Below are positions 1 to 10,550 of a DNA stretch of 64,000 nt, in pieces. How positions within the stretch are numbered: the first letter of the stretch is position 1; every line of letters starts with the position of its first letter. The DNA comes from Tridacna crocea. Taxonomy: Eukaryota > Mollusca > Bivalvia > Cardiida > Cardiidae. A program made the translations under genes and the position numbers. The stretch lies in assembly GCA_943736015.1 (NCBI GenBank), contig OX031056.1, forward strand, positions 66,739,277 to 66,803,276, read 5' to 3'. The notes beneath the pieces were generated by a model that worked only from the letters and a program-made list of their open reading frames with translations, made no database searches and was not told the origin of the DNA.

Positions 1-7
1 TTAGCTA

Positions 8-229
8 TTAACTCATTACCACACAATCTCTACTTTTGACGCCCCTGAGAAAGAAGCCTTCAGAAAACATTGTGGGAAAAGGAGAAAATGCTGGTAACCA
101 GCATTTTCTCCTTTTCCCACAATGTTTTCTGCCCTTTACAAAACAAATATCTAGTCACTTTTATTTTAGCGTCTGCAAATGCTTTCGATGTGGACAAACA
201 TAAAATTTTGTCATTTGGTAAACAGTTAA
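8..229 (-). mobile_element. hairpin element HP-A, complete
   Basis: Type description for the family. TTAA at both ends; left end TTAACTCATTACCACACAAT, right end TTTGGTAAACAGTTAA. The body holds GAAAACATTGTGGGAAAAGG and its complement around GCTGGTAACCAGC, then TCGTCTGCAAATGCTTTC-type sequence. Full copies are 228-234 bp. TTAA targets and CCCTTT/CTCTTT ends are piggyBac-like; no coding capacity, so mobilised in trans if at all. Confidence 0.9.
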
Positions 230-259
230 AGCAGCAGTAAACCCTTATAGAAACATATA

Positions 260-415
260 AAATGTGGCTCAATCAAGAAACCCCTCTCTAAAAGGGTGAA
301 CGACATTGTTCGAGAAGGAGAAAATGCTGGTTACCAGCACTTTCTCCTTTTCTCAAAATGTTGTGAAAAGGCTTCTTCCCATTGGTCATTATAACATAGG
401 ATTGTTTGGCAACAC
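260..415 (+). mobile_element. HP-A, eroded
   Basis: Hairpin CGAGAAGGAGAAAATGCTGG around 305-362 is recognisable; left end lost. Confidence 0.6.
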
Positions 416-540
416 ACTTACCTCCTGCAGAACGTATTCAAAGTTTTGTTACTTTTTGAAAACATTGTGGAAAAAGGCACAATAACTCAAGCAAAAGATT
501 ATGTCAATGTTTTTCACATTTCATTACGGTGTTACTGGCA

Positions 541-753
541 CCTTTTACCACAATATCCTGTATTTTAGTGACCCCAGGGAAAATACCCAGTGCAAAAATT
601 CCGGGTATGGGACAACATGATGGAAAGCTGCATTTTCTCCATTTCCTGCAATGTTTTCTCCCACCATTTGAGGCATGTATGTTGTCTGCAAGTGCTTTTA
701 ATTTGGATACTTGGTTAAACATAAAATATGTTGGTTGCAAAAATCATTTTTAA
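541..753 (-). mobile_element. HP-A, eroded
   Basis: CCTTTTACCACAATATCCTG start; hairpin decayed (GATGGAAAGCTGCATTTTCTCC shows only one good arm); ends in the TTAA shared with the next copy. Confidence 0.6.
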
Positions 754-983
754 CTCTTTACAAAACAACAAAATTATAGACTGATCAAATTGAAAGCATT
801 AATTTTGCAGACAACAAAATAATCACTGACTGAAAAATTAAAATTTAGTTTGGAAAGGGTGGAAAACATTGTGGTTGATAGAGAAAATGCTGGTTATAAG
901 CATTTTCTCCTTTTCCCACAATGTTTTACGAAAGCTTCTTTCTCAGGGTATTGAAAAGTCAGAATTGTTTGGTAAATAGTTAA
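750..983 (+). mobile_element. HP-A, complete
   Basis: TTAACTCTTTACAAAAC to TTTGGTAAATAGTTAA; left arm of the hairpin mutated (GTGGTTGATAG). Confidence 0.85.
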
Positions 984-1003
984 AATTCATCTGCAAAATT
1001 TGT

Positions 1004-1232
1004 TTAACTCTTTACCAAATGACAAAATTTTGGACTTGTCCAAATTGAAAGCAAATGCAGACGACAAAATAAATGTGAATCAAAAATTGAAATTTCATTT
1101 GGAAAGTTAAGAAAACATTGCGGTAAAAGGAGAAAATGCTGGTTACCAGCATTTTCTCCTTTTCCCACAGAGTTTTTAGAGGCTTTCTTTCTCTGGATCC
1201 TAAAGAGTCGGCACTGTGTGGCAAAGAGTTAA
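1004..1232 (+). mobile_element. HP-A, complete
   Basis: 229 bp from TTAA to TTAA; hairpin near-perfect, right arm ends CACAGAGTTTTTAG. Confidence 0.9.
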
Positions 1233-1289
1233 GAAAAAATAAGTCAAACCAGATAATTATTCTGTCAAAAAAAATGTGTATTTTTCCTA

Positions 1290-1520
1290 TGACCCATTAC
1301 CAGAATACAAAATGGAAGGCTTGTCTAAATTGAAAGCATTTGCAAACAATAAATTGAAAAAGGCTCGAAAAGATGGTTGCTATCTTTGAACTAGTAGAAA
1401 ATGTGGTGGGAAAAGAAGAACATACTAGCTTTCTGCATTGTTTTTTTCTTCCCACTACATTTTCTACTACATGTACTTTCTTCCAGCATTTTCTTCTGTT
1501 CCCACTTTTTCAAGGGGTCA
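1290..1520 (+). mobile_element. HP-A, eroded
   Basis: Only the left end (CCATTACCAGAATACAAAAT; AAATTGAAAGCATTTGCAAA) is clear. Confidence 0.5.
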
Positions 1521-1718
1521 TTAACCCATTACCACACAATCCCTACTTTTGACGCCCCTGAGAAAGAAGCCTTTAGAAAAGATTGTGAGAAAAGGAGAAA
1601 ATGCTAGTGTTAACTCTTCACAAAACAAATTTCAAATTTTCAGTCACTTTTATTTTGTCGTCTGCAGATGCTTTCAATTTGGACCAATATATAATTTTGT
1701 CATTTGGTAAAGAGTTAA
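1521..1718 (-). mobile_element. HP-A, hairpin half deleted
   Basis: Good ends, but GGAGAAAATGCTAG jumps straight to TGTTAACTCTTCACAAAAC: the right hairpin arm is missing. Shares TTAA 1715-1718 with the next copy. Confidence 0.85.
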
Positions 1719-1943
1719 CTCATTACCAAACGACAATATTTTAGGCTTGTCCAAATCAAAAGCATTTGCAGACAACAAAATAAAAGTGACTGAAAATTTG
1801 AAATTTGTTTTGTGAAGGGTAGAAAACATTGTGGGAAAAGGAGAAAATGCTGGTTACCAGCATTTTCTCCTTTTCCCACAATGTTTTCTAAAGGCTTCCT
1901 TCTAAGGGGCGTCAAAAGTAGGTACTGTGTGGTAATGGGTTAA
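1715..1943 (+). mobile_element. HP-A, complete
   Basis: 229 bp, perfect hairpin around 1828-1893. Confidence 0.92.
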
Positions 1944-2193
1944 AAGCAGGCTTGTTAGGAAAAGGGTTCACATGTTACAGGTAAGCTGTCTTGATCTTGA
2001 CAATAAGACTTATCACTGCATCTTGAGGTAATGTCATTAATTGTGACCTTGGCTCTTCAACCTTTAAGGTCAAATATGCAAATGAGCCAATCCCAAACAG
2101 GAAGTTTGAAAAGCTCTTCACCTGAGTGGTTCATAAACATCATGATTTACTGTACCTGCACTATCCTTTTTTGCATTACATTTGCCTCCTTAC

Positions 2194-2422
2194 TTAACTC
2201 CTTACCAAACGACAATATTTTAGACTGGTCCAAATTGAAAGCATTTGCAGACGACAAAATAAAAGTGACTGAAAATTTGAAATTTGTTTTGTGAAGGGTA
2301 GAAAACATTGTGGGAAAAGGAGAAAATGCTGGTTACCAGCATTTTCTCCTTTTCCTACGATGTTTTCTAAAGGCTTCTTTCTAAGGGGCGTCAAAAGTAG
2401 GGACTGTCTGGTAATGGGTTTA
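2194..2422 (+). mobile_element. HP-A, complete; first of a five-member chain
   Basis: TTAACTCCTTACCAAAC to GGTAATGGGTTTA; right TTAA now TTTA, shared with the following fragment. Confidence 0.9.
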
Positions 2423-2513
2423 CTCTTTACCAAACGAATTTTGGACTCTTCCAAACCAAAAGAGTTTGCAGACGACAATTTTAGATATGGAGAAAATGGC
2501 AGAAAAGTCTTAA
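2419..2513 (+). mobile_element. HP-A, left part only
   Basis: CTCTTTACCAAACGAATTTT and GAGTTTGCAGACGACAATTT, then GGAGAAAATGGC; hairpin and right end absent. Confidence 0.8.
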
Positions 2514-2738
2514 CTCTTTACCACACGAGAAAATTTTAGACTGGTCCAAATCGAAAGCATTTGCAGATGATACAATAAAGGTGGCTCAAAAATAGAAATT
2601 TATTCTGGGAAAGGTATAAATCACTGTGGGAAAAGGAGAAAATGCTGATTACCAGCAATTTCTCTTTTTCCCACAGTGTTTTCAAAAGGCTTCTTTCTCA
2701 GGGTCGTTAAAAGTTGGGATTGTGTGGTAAAGGGTTAA
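2510..2738 (+). mobile_element. HP-A, complete
   Basis: 229 bp; stem carries the paired change CACTGTGGG/CCCACAGTG. Confidence 0.9.
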
Positions 2739-2868
2739 AAAGGGTAGAAAACACTGTGGGAAAAGGAGAAATTGCATGTTACGTGCAATTTCTCCGTTTC
2801 CCAAAGTGTTTTCAAAAGACTTTTACTGCAGACACCTAAAAACCAGGGCTTGTTTGGGAAAGGGTTAA
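2739..2868 (+). mobile_element. HP-C, left part missing
   Basis: Stem GGAGAAATTGCATG/CGTGCAATTTCTCC; right end TGTTTGGGAAAGGGTTAA. Confidence 0.85.
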
Positions 2869-3095
2869 TCCTTTACCACACAGCCGACTTTTGACACTCC
2901 TGGAAAAGAAGCCCTTTGTAAATATTGTAGGAAAAGAAGAAAATACTGGTTACCAGCATTTTCTCCTTCTCCCACAATGTTTTCTATTCTATCAAAGAAA
3001 AATTACACCATTTGAGCCATACTGAAATTGCCGACTGCAAAATTGCGTTCATTTTGGACAATTGGTTTAAATTTTGTCGTCTGGTAAAGGGTTAA
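2865..3095 (-). mobile_element. HP-A, complete; last of the chain
   Basis: TTAATCCTTTACCACACAG to TCTGGTAAAGGGTTAA. Minus by its flanks, although the centre base is the plus form. Confidence 0.88.
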
Positions 3096-3508
3096 GAAGA
3101 AAACTTTAAACTTGGACAAATTATTAAAAGCAATTACAGAGGACAAATTCAGTCAGGATCAGATGATGGAAATAGACTGTGCATTGGTAGAAAATATTTC
3201 GAGAAAAGAACTAAGCGCTGGATACTCTCATTTTCTCTGTTTTTTTTTCACAAAATTTTCAGAACTATTCATTACAAGGGTCATTAAAACATGTGATTGT
3301 TGTCAAAGATATAACCCCTTCAAAAAAACAGCGTTCCTACCCAATATCTCATCTCCTCACGGCTTTCAAACGGCTTTCTTTCTCAGGGTCGTTAAAAGTC
3401 TGGATAAGATATTGTAGGAAAAAAAGAGACAAATGCAGTTATTTTCTAACAACTATTTTCTACCCTTTTGAAGATATATCGCAGCAATTTGCCCTCTGCA
3501 GATTGATA
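3096..3508 (+). mobile_element. HP-A remnants
   Basis: Scattered matches (GTAGAAAATATTTCGAGAAA at 3187; GGCTTTCTTTCTCAGGGTCG at 3376). Probably two old copies. No gene in this stretch. Confidence 0.5.
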
Positions 3509-3575
3509 GGTGAGTGCAACACTATTCTAAGTGCCTGTACATTGTACAGGCACTTAGAATAGTGTTGCACTCACC
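3509..3575. repeat. isolated perfect 67-nt palindrome
   Basis: 33-base arms (3509-3541 and 3543-3575) around a single T, no mismatch. Unrelated to the hairpin family and seen once in the window. Confidence 0.9.
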
Positions 3576-3676
3576 CATCGGGATGCTTTCAATATTCATG
3601 ACTACTGCTCTGAGGATGGGAGAAATTTGTTTTCTACTATTAACTCATAAAGATAAGAACTGACATTTAATTTTTG

Positions 3677-3730
3677 AATGGTGTCTAAAACTATTTTCAA
3701 CATTATTTCAGCTATAAAAGCTCAAATATT
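3677..3730 (-). repeat. S1 tail fragment
   Basis: GAATGGTGTCTAAAACTATT and CAACATTATTTCAGCTATAA. Confidence 0.45.
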
Positions 3731-3786
3731 CGGTGCTTGCTGGGATATTACCATAGCTAGGCTTGGGTTGACTGACTGTATTATGT

Positions 3787-3996
3787 TTAAATCTTTCTCA
3801 AAAGCCAAAATTGTAGACTGGTCCAAATTGAAAGCATTTGCAGACAACAATTGAAATTTGTTACCAGCAGGATAGAAGACATTGTGGGAAATGGAGAAAA
3901 TGCTGATTACCAGCATTTTCTCCTTTTGCCACAATGTTTTCAGAAGGCTTCTATTTCAGGATCGTAAAAACCAGGGATTGTTTGGTAAAGGGTTAA
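3787..3996 (+). mobile_element. HP-A
   Basis: Hairpin GTGGGAAATGGAGAAAATGC with a nearly complete partner; right end TTTGGTAAAGGGTTAA. Confidence 0.85.
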
Positions 3997-3999
3997 TCT

Positions 4000-4250
4000 C
4001 ATTTGCAACATTATTTCAGTTATATTACAGCTACCAGTGCACCTATTCATGCTGTCCTGGCGTTTGTCTTACCAGTACTTTCCAAGCCACTGGCTGCTTT
4101 TCCAATAACCAATGTTGAAACAATGGTAAGCAGTGAAAGAGCAATGAATCCTGTTTGATTCTTTGAAAGAGATTAGTCCACCAAGGGATCAAACTGGCAA
4201 CCCTCTCTTGTCAAGTCCTTTATGGTACCATTTGAACCACTTGGGTTTAG
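4000..4250 (-). mobile_element. tRNA-derived SINE S1
   Basis: On the minus strand the B-box-like GGTTGCCAGTTTGATCC (4205) precedes a conserved body (AGCAGCCAGTGGCTTGG; ATGAATAGGTGCACTGG). Confidence 0.55.
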
Positions 4251-4294
4251 CAACTAGCCTTGGACCCTACAGCACCTTGCCAATGGACACTCCA

Positions 4295-4523
4295 TTAACC
4301 CTGTGCCAAACAATCCCTGGTTTTTACGACCTTGAGATAGAAGCCTTTTGAAAACATTTTGGGATAAAGGAGAAAATGCTGGTAACCAGCATTTTCTCCT
4401 TTTTCCATAATGTTTTCAACTCTTCTCAAATCAAGTTTCAATTTTTAAGTCATGTTTATTTTGTCGTCTGCAAATGGTTTAATTTGGACCAGTTTAAAAT
4501 TCTGTCATTTAGTAAAAAGTTAA
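4295..4523 (-). mobile_element. HP-A, complete
   Basis: 229 bp, TTAACCCTGTGCCAAACAAT to AGTAAAAAGTTAA. Confidence 0.88.
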
Positions 4524-4597
4524 TTGAGTAACGAGTAACACACCTAACCCTGTTTCATACAATCCAGAGTTTCAACTACCCTAATAAAGGAGGTTTT

Positions 4598-4825
4598 TTA
4601 ACCCTTTACCAAATAATCCCTGGTTTTTACGACCCTAAGATGGAAGCCTTTTGAAAACATTGTGGGAAAAGGAGAAAATGCTGGTGACCAGCATTTTCTC
4701 CTTTTCCAACAACGTTTTCTACCCTGTTGGAAACAAATTTCAATTTCTTAGTTACATTCATTTTGTCGTCTGCAAGTGCTTTCAATTTGGACCAATCTAA
4801 AATTTTGTCATTTGGGAAAGGGTTA
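4598..4825 (-). mobile_element. HP-A, complete
   Basis: TTAACCCTTTACCAAATAAT to GGGAAAGGGTTAT. A 48-bp left-end fragment of another copy precedes it (4546-4593). Confidence 0.88.
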
Positions 4826-4872
4826 TTTAAACCACTGTGTAATAATGCTTTGAATTGTACCCTCTGAAAGAG

Positions 4873-5136
4873 TTAACTCTTTACCAAACAACAAATTTTT
4901 GGACTGGACCAAATTCAAAGCAACTGCACACAACAAATCAAATCTAATACAATGGCTTCTGACTTTGACAGGGTAAAAAATATTGTGGGAAAAGGTTTCT
5001 GACAATGATATGGTAGAAAATACTGTTGGAAAAGGAGAAAATGTTGGTTACCAGCATTTTCTCCTTTTCCAACAATGTTTTCTATAGGCTTATTTCTGAA
5101 GGTTGTTAAAAGTCTGAGTTGTGTGGTAAAGAGTAA
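4873..5136 (+). mobile_element. HP-A with a small internal duplication
   Basis: GTAAAAAATATTGTGGGAAA is repeated as GTAGAAAATACTGTTGGAAA; stem has the paired change TTGGAAAAGG/CCTTTTCCAA. Confidence 0.85.
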
Positions 5137-5241
5137 ACAGAGAGCCACTAGAGATGTAATCATCAACCTTTCACAGTTAAACAAAATATGAAAAGAAGTA
5201 ATTGCCTTTCACAAAGCCATTTGTATCTCTCAAAAAATTAT

Positions 5242-5471
5242 TTAACTCTTTACCAAACAACAAAATTTTGGACTACTCCAAATGGAAAGCATTTGCAGAC
5301 GACAAAATAAAATGTGAATCAAAAACTGATTTTTGATTTTTGGAGTGTAGAAAACATTGTGGGAAAAGGAGAAAATGCTGGTTACCAGCATTTTCTCCTT
5401 TTCCGACAATGTTTTCAAAAGGCTTCTATCTCAGGGTCGTTAAAAGTCGGGATTGTGTGGTAAAGAGTTAA
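5242..5471 (+). mobile_element. HP-A, complete
   Basis: TTAACTCTTTACCAAACAAC to GTGTGGTAAAGAGTTAA. Confidence 0.92.
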
Positions 5472-5489
5472 TACTATTCAATGATTGAT

Positions 5490-5575
5490 TGATTTAATGA
5501 ATGGTGTTTTTTCCACCGCTTTCAATGTTGTTTGTCATATCACAATGACAACTCATATTCATGAATGAATATCTT
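5490..5575 (-). repeat. S1 tail fragment
   Basis: TGATTTAATGAATGGTGTTT and CCGCTTTCAATGTTG. Confidence 0.45.
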
Positions 5576-5634
5576 AGGTTTCATCTCCTGGTTATCAATC
5601 CTGTATACTTTACTGTCGAGTCAAGCAGGAACCC

Positions 5635-5863
5635 TTGACCCTTTACCCTGTATGGCATTTCTATGGTATCTCTAACTGACCCTAAATAACAGCTAGGATG
5701 AAGCCATTTCTTATGTGTATATGACACCTTTTGATAGCGTAGAAAACATTGTGGCAAAAGGTGAAATTGCTCGTAATGAGCAATTTCACCTTTTGCCATA
5801 ATGTTTTCCAAAGGCTCCTCCAAGCAATGCGTAGAAATAAGAATCTATGGAGTAAAGGGTTAA
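5635..5863 (+). mobile_element. HP-B, complete (type copy of subfamily B)
   Basis: 229 bp. Stem GTGGCAAAAGGTGAAATTGC with its full complement; flanks GGCATTTCTATGGTATCTCT and CAAGCAATGCGTAGAAAT unlike HP-A. Left TTAA mutated to TTGA. Confidence 0.88.
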
Positions 5864-5886
5864 AAAGGTTTTGAGCCAAATATCCT

Positions 5887-6572
5887 TTAATCCTTTACAG
5901 CACAATGACAAATTTTAATGATCCTGAGAAAGAAGCATTTTGAAAACATTGTGGGAAAATGAGGAAATGCTGGATACCAGCATTTCCTCCTTTTCCAACA
6001 AAGTTTTCTGCCCTATCAAAGAAAAATTATATCATTTGAGCCACTATGATATTGTCGTCTTTGCAAGCCAAGGCTGACGATTCACTCCGCTACTCTACCC
6101 TTGGCGGATCGAGCTTGATTTTTACATTCCCCCGATACGTTTTTTTATTGGATACAGCCACCTCTAACTGCAACGAATGAAATCCCTCTTAGCATTTCAT
6201 CTTTGATAAAAATAGAATAAGGTCGCTACTTTCCAGATAGAAGGTAAACATGGAAACCCACGTGGATGTCCGCTTATCGCTAAATGTGTATTCGTAAGCG
6301 ATTTGTAAAACGATATTTCATTAGCTTTTAGGAATATGATGTAAAGGGGGGGTGTGTAATAACCAGCATCCAATAGAGGGCGCATCGCAGGAATCTCGAA
6401 ATCGGGCTCAATCAGCCAAGGTAATATCCACAAAGTGATCGTAACCTTGGCTCGCGAAGATGTGATATTGTCATCTACAAATGCTTTCAATTTGGAAGGT
6501 CTAAATTTAGTCTAAAATACTGCCATGCGGAGTTTGGATATGTCTAAAATTCTGCTGTGTGGTAAAATTTAA
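5887..6572 (-). mobile_element. HP-A split by the MULE-like element
   Basis: 5887-6055 and 6472-6572 join exactly after removing 6056-6462 and one target copy. Stem has the paired change GAGGAAATG/CATTTCCTC. Right end GTGTGGTAAAATTTAA. Confidence 0.88.
6056..6462 (-). mobile_element. MULE-like element inside a hairpin element
   Basis: Inverted ends CGTCTTTGCAAGCCAAGG and CCTTGGCTCGCGAAGATG. Perfect 9-bp duplication TGATATTGT at 6047-6055 and 6463-6471. Removing the element restores the host HP-A copy (5887-6572). The inside matches the copy at 19358 with a large deletion through the zinc-finger frame. Confidence 0.85.
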
Positions 6573-6639
6573 AATATTGAGCAATTTGTTTAGCCAGAGC
6601 AGGCTGATCCTGTCTGCCAAGGCTCTGTTTTGTTGCTGT

Positions 6640-6960
6640 TTTACATGTTAAGTTGTTGTCGAAGGTGAGGTGGCACCACAGACGTGAACAAGTTTCCAAG
6701 TCCCCTGCCACCTGACCGTACAACAAATTTATTACACTGCAAAGTTTTACCCTTTCAAAGCCTGTTAAGCTAAATTATAATTTCACAAATGGAGTATGCT
6801 GACGAAATAGAAATTCCCTTTTGTGTGCCCCAATTCAATGAAAACTGACGTCACTGGAAACTTAATATGTCACTAAAACGTGCAGTTTGGTGCATAAATG
6901 TGCAGTCTGGTGTTCCATCGACACCCCCATTTTGGATGTTGTGTTGCAACATAACTGAAA
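6640..6960 (+). mobile_element. foldback element FB1, partial
   Basis: Carries GTTTCCAAGTCCCCTGCCAC, CCGTACAAC, then CTGACGTCACTGGAAAC and GTGCAGTTTGGTGCATAAA. The left arm of the foldback is mostly lost. Related copies are at 21907, 24009 and 34735. Confidence 0.7.
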
Positions 6961-7051
6961 TACATTAATTTTATTCCTTTTTTGGGGGGTTTAGTATTTT
7001 CAAAATTAGTGCAAACAGTGTATTTTTATAATGTTGAAAATAGAATGAAAC

Positions 7052-7158
7052 ACCACATTCTACTTGTTTAATTGAAGAAATATGTAACACCTGTAAAATT
7101 ATATGCCACATTCTGCTTGTTTAATTGAAGAAATATGTAACACCTGTAAAATTATACT
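7052..7158 (+). repeat. 53-bp unit, two tandem copies
   Basis: ACATTCTACTTGTTTAATTG and GTAACACCTGTAAAATTATA occur twice in tandem with one or two changes. Confidence 0.85.
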
Positions 7159-7447
7159 GTACATTTTGTAATACACTTGTATCAGCAAGACTGCCAACTC
7201 ATGCATTATGTCCTTGGGTTCATCATTGCACAGATTGGGCTACACAGTGCCTTTACCAACAGAAACTTCTAGCTTCATAAAATGAATAAAACTTTCATTA
7301 TCATAAATCCAAAATGATAGCCAGTAAGCAAGGCAGGACGATGACCATCCAGACACTACAGCATCACTGATGAATATCTCCTAATATTACATTTCATGTG
7401 TCTATTTTTAGAAATGTTATGGGTAAAGAAACCTCATAATTTAAGCT

Positions 7448-7735
7448 GGGAGGAATTATTTCCCTGTCACAATGGATATTTTCCTCCTGCCTCTGGAACT
7501 ACTTTTTTTGTTCTACTTAGGATCACTAGTTTTAAAAGTGGCACACAATGACAAAAAAATCAGAGGAAATAAAATATACAATTTATTTTATCAGCTTGTA
7601 GTTAATATGGGGAAATATTTGCCTCAAAAGGGAAAGGTATGCAAAAATAACTTGTGCCATACGCCAAACGTTACATACTTTCACATACCTTTCCCATTTT
7701 CGGCAAATATTTCCCACAAGCTGATGAAATAAACT
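7448..7735 (+). repeat. repeat R2 with a foldback
   Basis: ATCAGCTTGTAGTTAATATG and GGGAAATATTTGCCTC pair with GCAAATATTTCCCACAAGCT downstream. GGAAAGGTATGCAAAAATAA also occurs reversed at 36890. Confidence 0.55.
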
Positions 7736-7777
7736 CTATTTATTATCATTTTTGGGGTCTAACTTCTTCAAAAGTTA

Positions 7778-9496
7778 AAACAAGAGATGTTTGTAAAACA
7801 TGTATGCCCCCCTATAATCTCTTACGTTCAAAATGTAAAAACGAACAAAGGGTAATTAGTCAAAAATTATTAATGATAAATTAACAATTCTTGGGCACTG
7901 TACTTCCCATTTAAGTGAACTATCAACTTTTAAAGTTTCATGATTTTACCTCACATACTTTTTGAGTTATGCTCCGGAAAAAAAAAATAAGTACGAAAAT
8001 CAACAAAGGGCAGTAATTGCAAAAATGTAATGGGCAGAGTTATGGTTCTTGTGCAATGCACTTCTCCTGAATAAGATCTATCCACATATATGGTTTCAAG
8101 ATGATACCTGAAAAACCTTTTGAGTTATGCTCTGGACAAAAATTAAGTATGAAAATCAACAAAGGGCAAAAGCTCCAAAAATATAATGGGCAGAGTTATG
8201 GTTCTTGTGCACTGCACTTCTCCTTAATAAGGTTAATCCACCTATAAGGTTTCAAGGTGATACCTGAAATACTTTTTGAGTTATGCTCCAGACAAAAATT
8301 AACTATGAAAATCAACAAAGGGCAATAACTCCAAAAATATGATGGGCAGAGTTAAGGTACTTGTGCACTGCACTTTTCCTTAGTATAATCTATCCACCTA
8401 TGAGGTTTTAGGATAATACCTGAAATACTTTTAGAGTTATGCTCCGGACAAAAATTAAGTATGAAAATCAACAAAGGGCAATAACTCCATAAATATGATA
8501 GGCAGAGTTGTTGTTCTTCTGCACTGCACTTCTCCTTAATGAGATCTATCCACCTATGTAGTTTCAAGATGATACCTAAAATACTTTTTGAGTTATGCTC
8601 TGGACAAAAATTAACTATGAAAATCAACAAAGAGCAATAACTCCAAAAAGATGATAGGCAGAGTTATGGTTCTTGTGCACTGCACTTCTCCTTAATAAGA
8701 TCTTTTCACATATAAGGTTTCAAGGTGATACCTGAAATACTTTTAGAGTTATGCTACGGACAAAAATTAAATATGAAAATCAACAAAGGGCAATAACTCC
8801 AAAAATATGATGGGCAGAGTTATGGTACTTGTGCACTGCACTTCTCCTTAATGAGATCTATCCACCTATGAAGTTTCAAGGTGATACCTAAAATACTTTT
8901 TGAGTTATGCTCTGGACAAAAATTAAGTATGAAAATCAACAAAGGGCAATAACTCCAAAAATATGATGGGCAGAGTTATGGTTCTTGTGCACTGCACTGC
9001 TCCTTAATGAGATCTATCCACCTATGTAATTTCAAGATGATACCTGAAATAGTTTTTGAGTTATGCTCCGGACAAAAATTAAGTATGAAAATCAACAAAG
9101 GGCAATAACTCCAAAAATATGATGGGCAGAGTTGTTGTTATTGTGCACTGCACTTCTCCTTAATGAGATCTATCCACTTATGTAGTTTCAAGATGATACC
9201 TTAAATAGTTTTTGAGTTATGCTCCGGACAAAAATTAAGTATGAAAATCAACAAAGGTCAATAACTCCAAAAATATGATGGGCAGAGTTATGGTTCTTGT
9301 GCACTGCACTTCTCCTTAATGAGATCTATCCACCTATGAAGTTTCAAGATGATACCTTAAATAGTTTTTGAGTTATGCTCCGGACAAACTTTGGTCTACG
9401 GACCGACGGACCGACCGACCGACGGACCGACCGACCGACCGACCGACAATTGCAAAGCAATATACCCCCATTTCTTCGAAAGGGGGGCATAATAAT
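7778..9496 (+). mobile_element. pearl-like element 1: about nine tandem units plus microsatellite
   Basis: Starts AAACAAGAGATGTTTGTAAA and ends CGAAAGGGGGGCATAATAA; ATGCCCCCC near the start mirrors GGGGGGCAT at the end. Core units of about 152-158 bp recur (AAAATCAACAAAGGGCAATA; TGCACTGCACTTCTCCTTAA). A (GACC)n tract follows at 9401-9446. Layout matches the bivalve pearl/HINE-type non-autonomous elements. Confidence 0.75.
9401..9446 (+). repeat. (GACC/GACG)n microsatellite
   Basis: Runs of GACCGACC and GACGGACC, part of the tail of the pearl-like element. Confidence 0.9.
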
Positions 9497-9565
9497 GGAC
9501 ACAGTATTTATCACAGATCAACATAAATATTATGTAATAGATAAAGTTACTTTTTGTAGAGTTTA

Positions 9566-9911
9566 ACCATTATCTCCCGCTAGATGGCATTCTATACTCA
9601 TCTATCTAATTTGGGCATCCTGGGTACAGAACCGGACCAATTTTCTACGCGACAACCGATACTTTAAATTTCAAACTAAAATAAATGTTTACTCAATAAA
9701 ATGCTACCTGGTGCGATTCATTTAGCTATGATCAGCAGTTTAGAGAAATTTGGAGCTAAAACAGGCCTCATTTTTTCCTCAAACATACTGATTTCCCCCA
9801 TTGCTACTTTATAGCGCGTAATACTACATTCTCCCCGATAGCGGGAAGAGTGATGCGTCATGTAAGACAAGTCGAATCTTCAAAGAATATGACATGCACA
9901 GACAACGGAGT
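9566..9911 (+). repeat. interspersed repeat R1
   Basis: CTCCCGCTAGATGGCATTC to GACATGCACAGACAACGG. Also present at 37095 and, reversed, at 42816. Confidence 0.7.
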
Positions 9912-9925
9912 TTAACACCATTTTC

Positions 9926-10404
9926 ATGATATTTTGGTTTTATCACAGCAAAGAGTGCACATAACATTCATGCCCTCTAATAATTTCTTTAACAAGCACA
10001 TTACAGCCCATTCTTTGCAATACTCAAATGTCTTCCATTGTAAACACCGTCTCCAAAGAATGTCTAGCATTGAGAGAAGATTGAAAACAACTAAAATATA
10101 CTGTCAATCCTTGGAAAAAGTTTGGTTCAGCTGCATAAATCGAACATGAGGGGCAACAAACTTTGACAATTTAAACCAAAACTTATCCAACATGAAGTTA
10201 TGGAAAAAGTACTATAAGCGGAACACATGTTACCATATACAATCAAGATAGAAAGATATTACAGACAAAAACACTGCACATTTACAAAGGAGACCCAGTC
10301 TCATAGAAAACGTCCCTGTCAGCAATTTAATTATAAACTGTCATTCATTTGCAGACGAGGTCATAACAAATCCTTCCATAAACAGTCATTTATATTGATG
10401 ATTC
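9926..10404. other. no feature recognised
   Basis: AT-rich sequence with one short open frame (9934-10149); no splice-flanked or family-like coding seen. Confidence 0.5.
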
Positions 10405-10550
10405 TGTTGGACGGTGCTTTAAATAGAAACATTGTAAGAAAAGAAAACAATGCCCAAATCCAGCATTTTCTCCAATTCTCAAAAGACATTTTACTTCTCG
10501 AGGGCAAATCCCATCACTTGAGTGATATTTGTCATCTATAGGATTTATTT
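10405..10550 (-). mobile_element. HP-A remnant
   Basis: AGAAACATTGTAAGAAAAGA and CAGCATTTTCTCCAATTCTC; no intact end. Confidence 0.5.

Noticed and set aside
2194-2539. Open frames of 80-110 codons over the hairpin elements (for example 2194-2478, 2291-2539, 13065-13394)
   Set aside because: They are the same few repeat frames read on either strand of the palindrome and carry no protein family.
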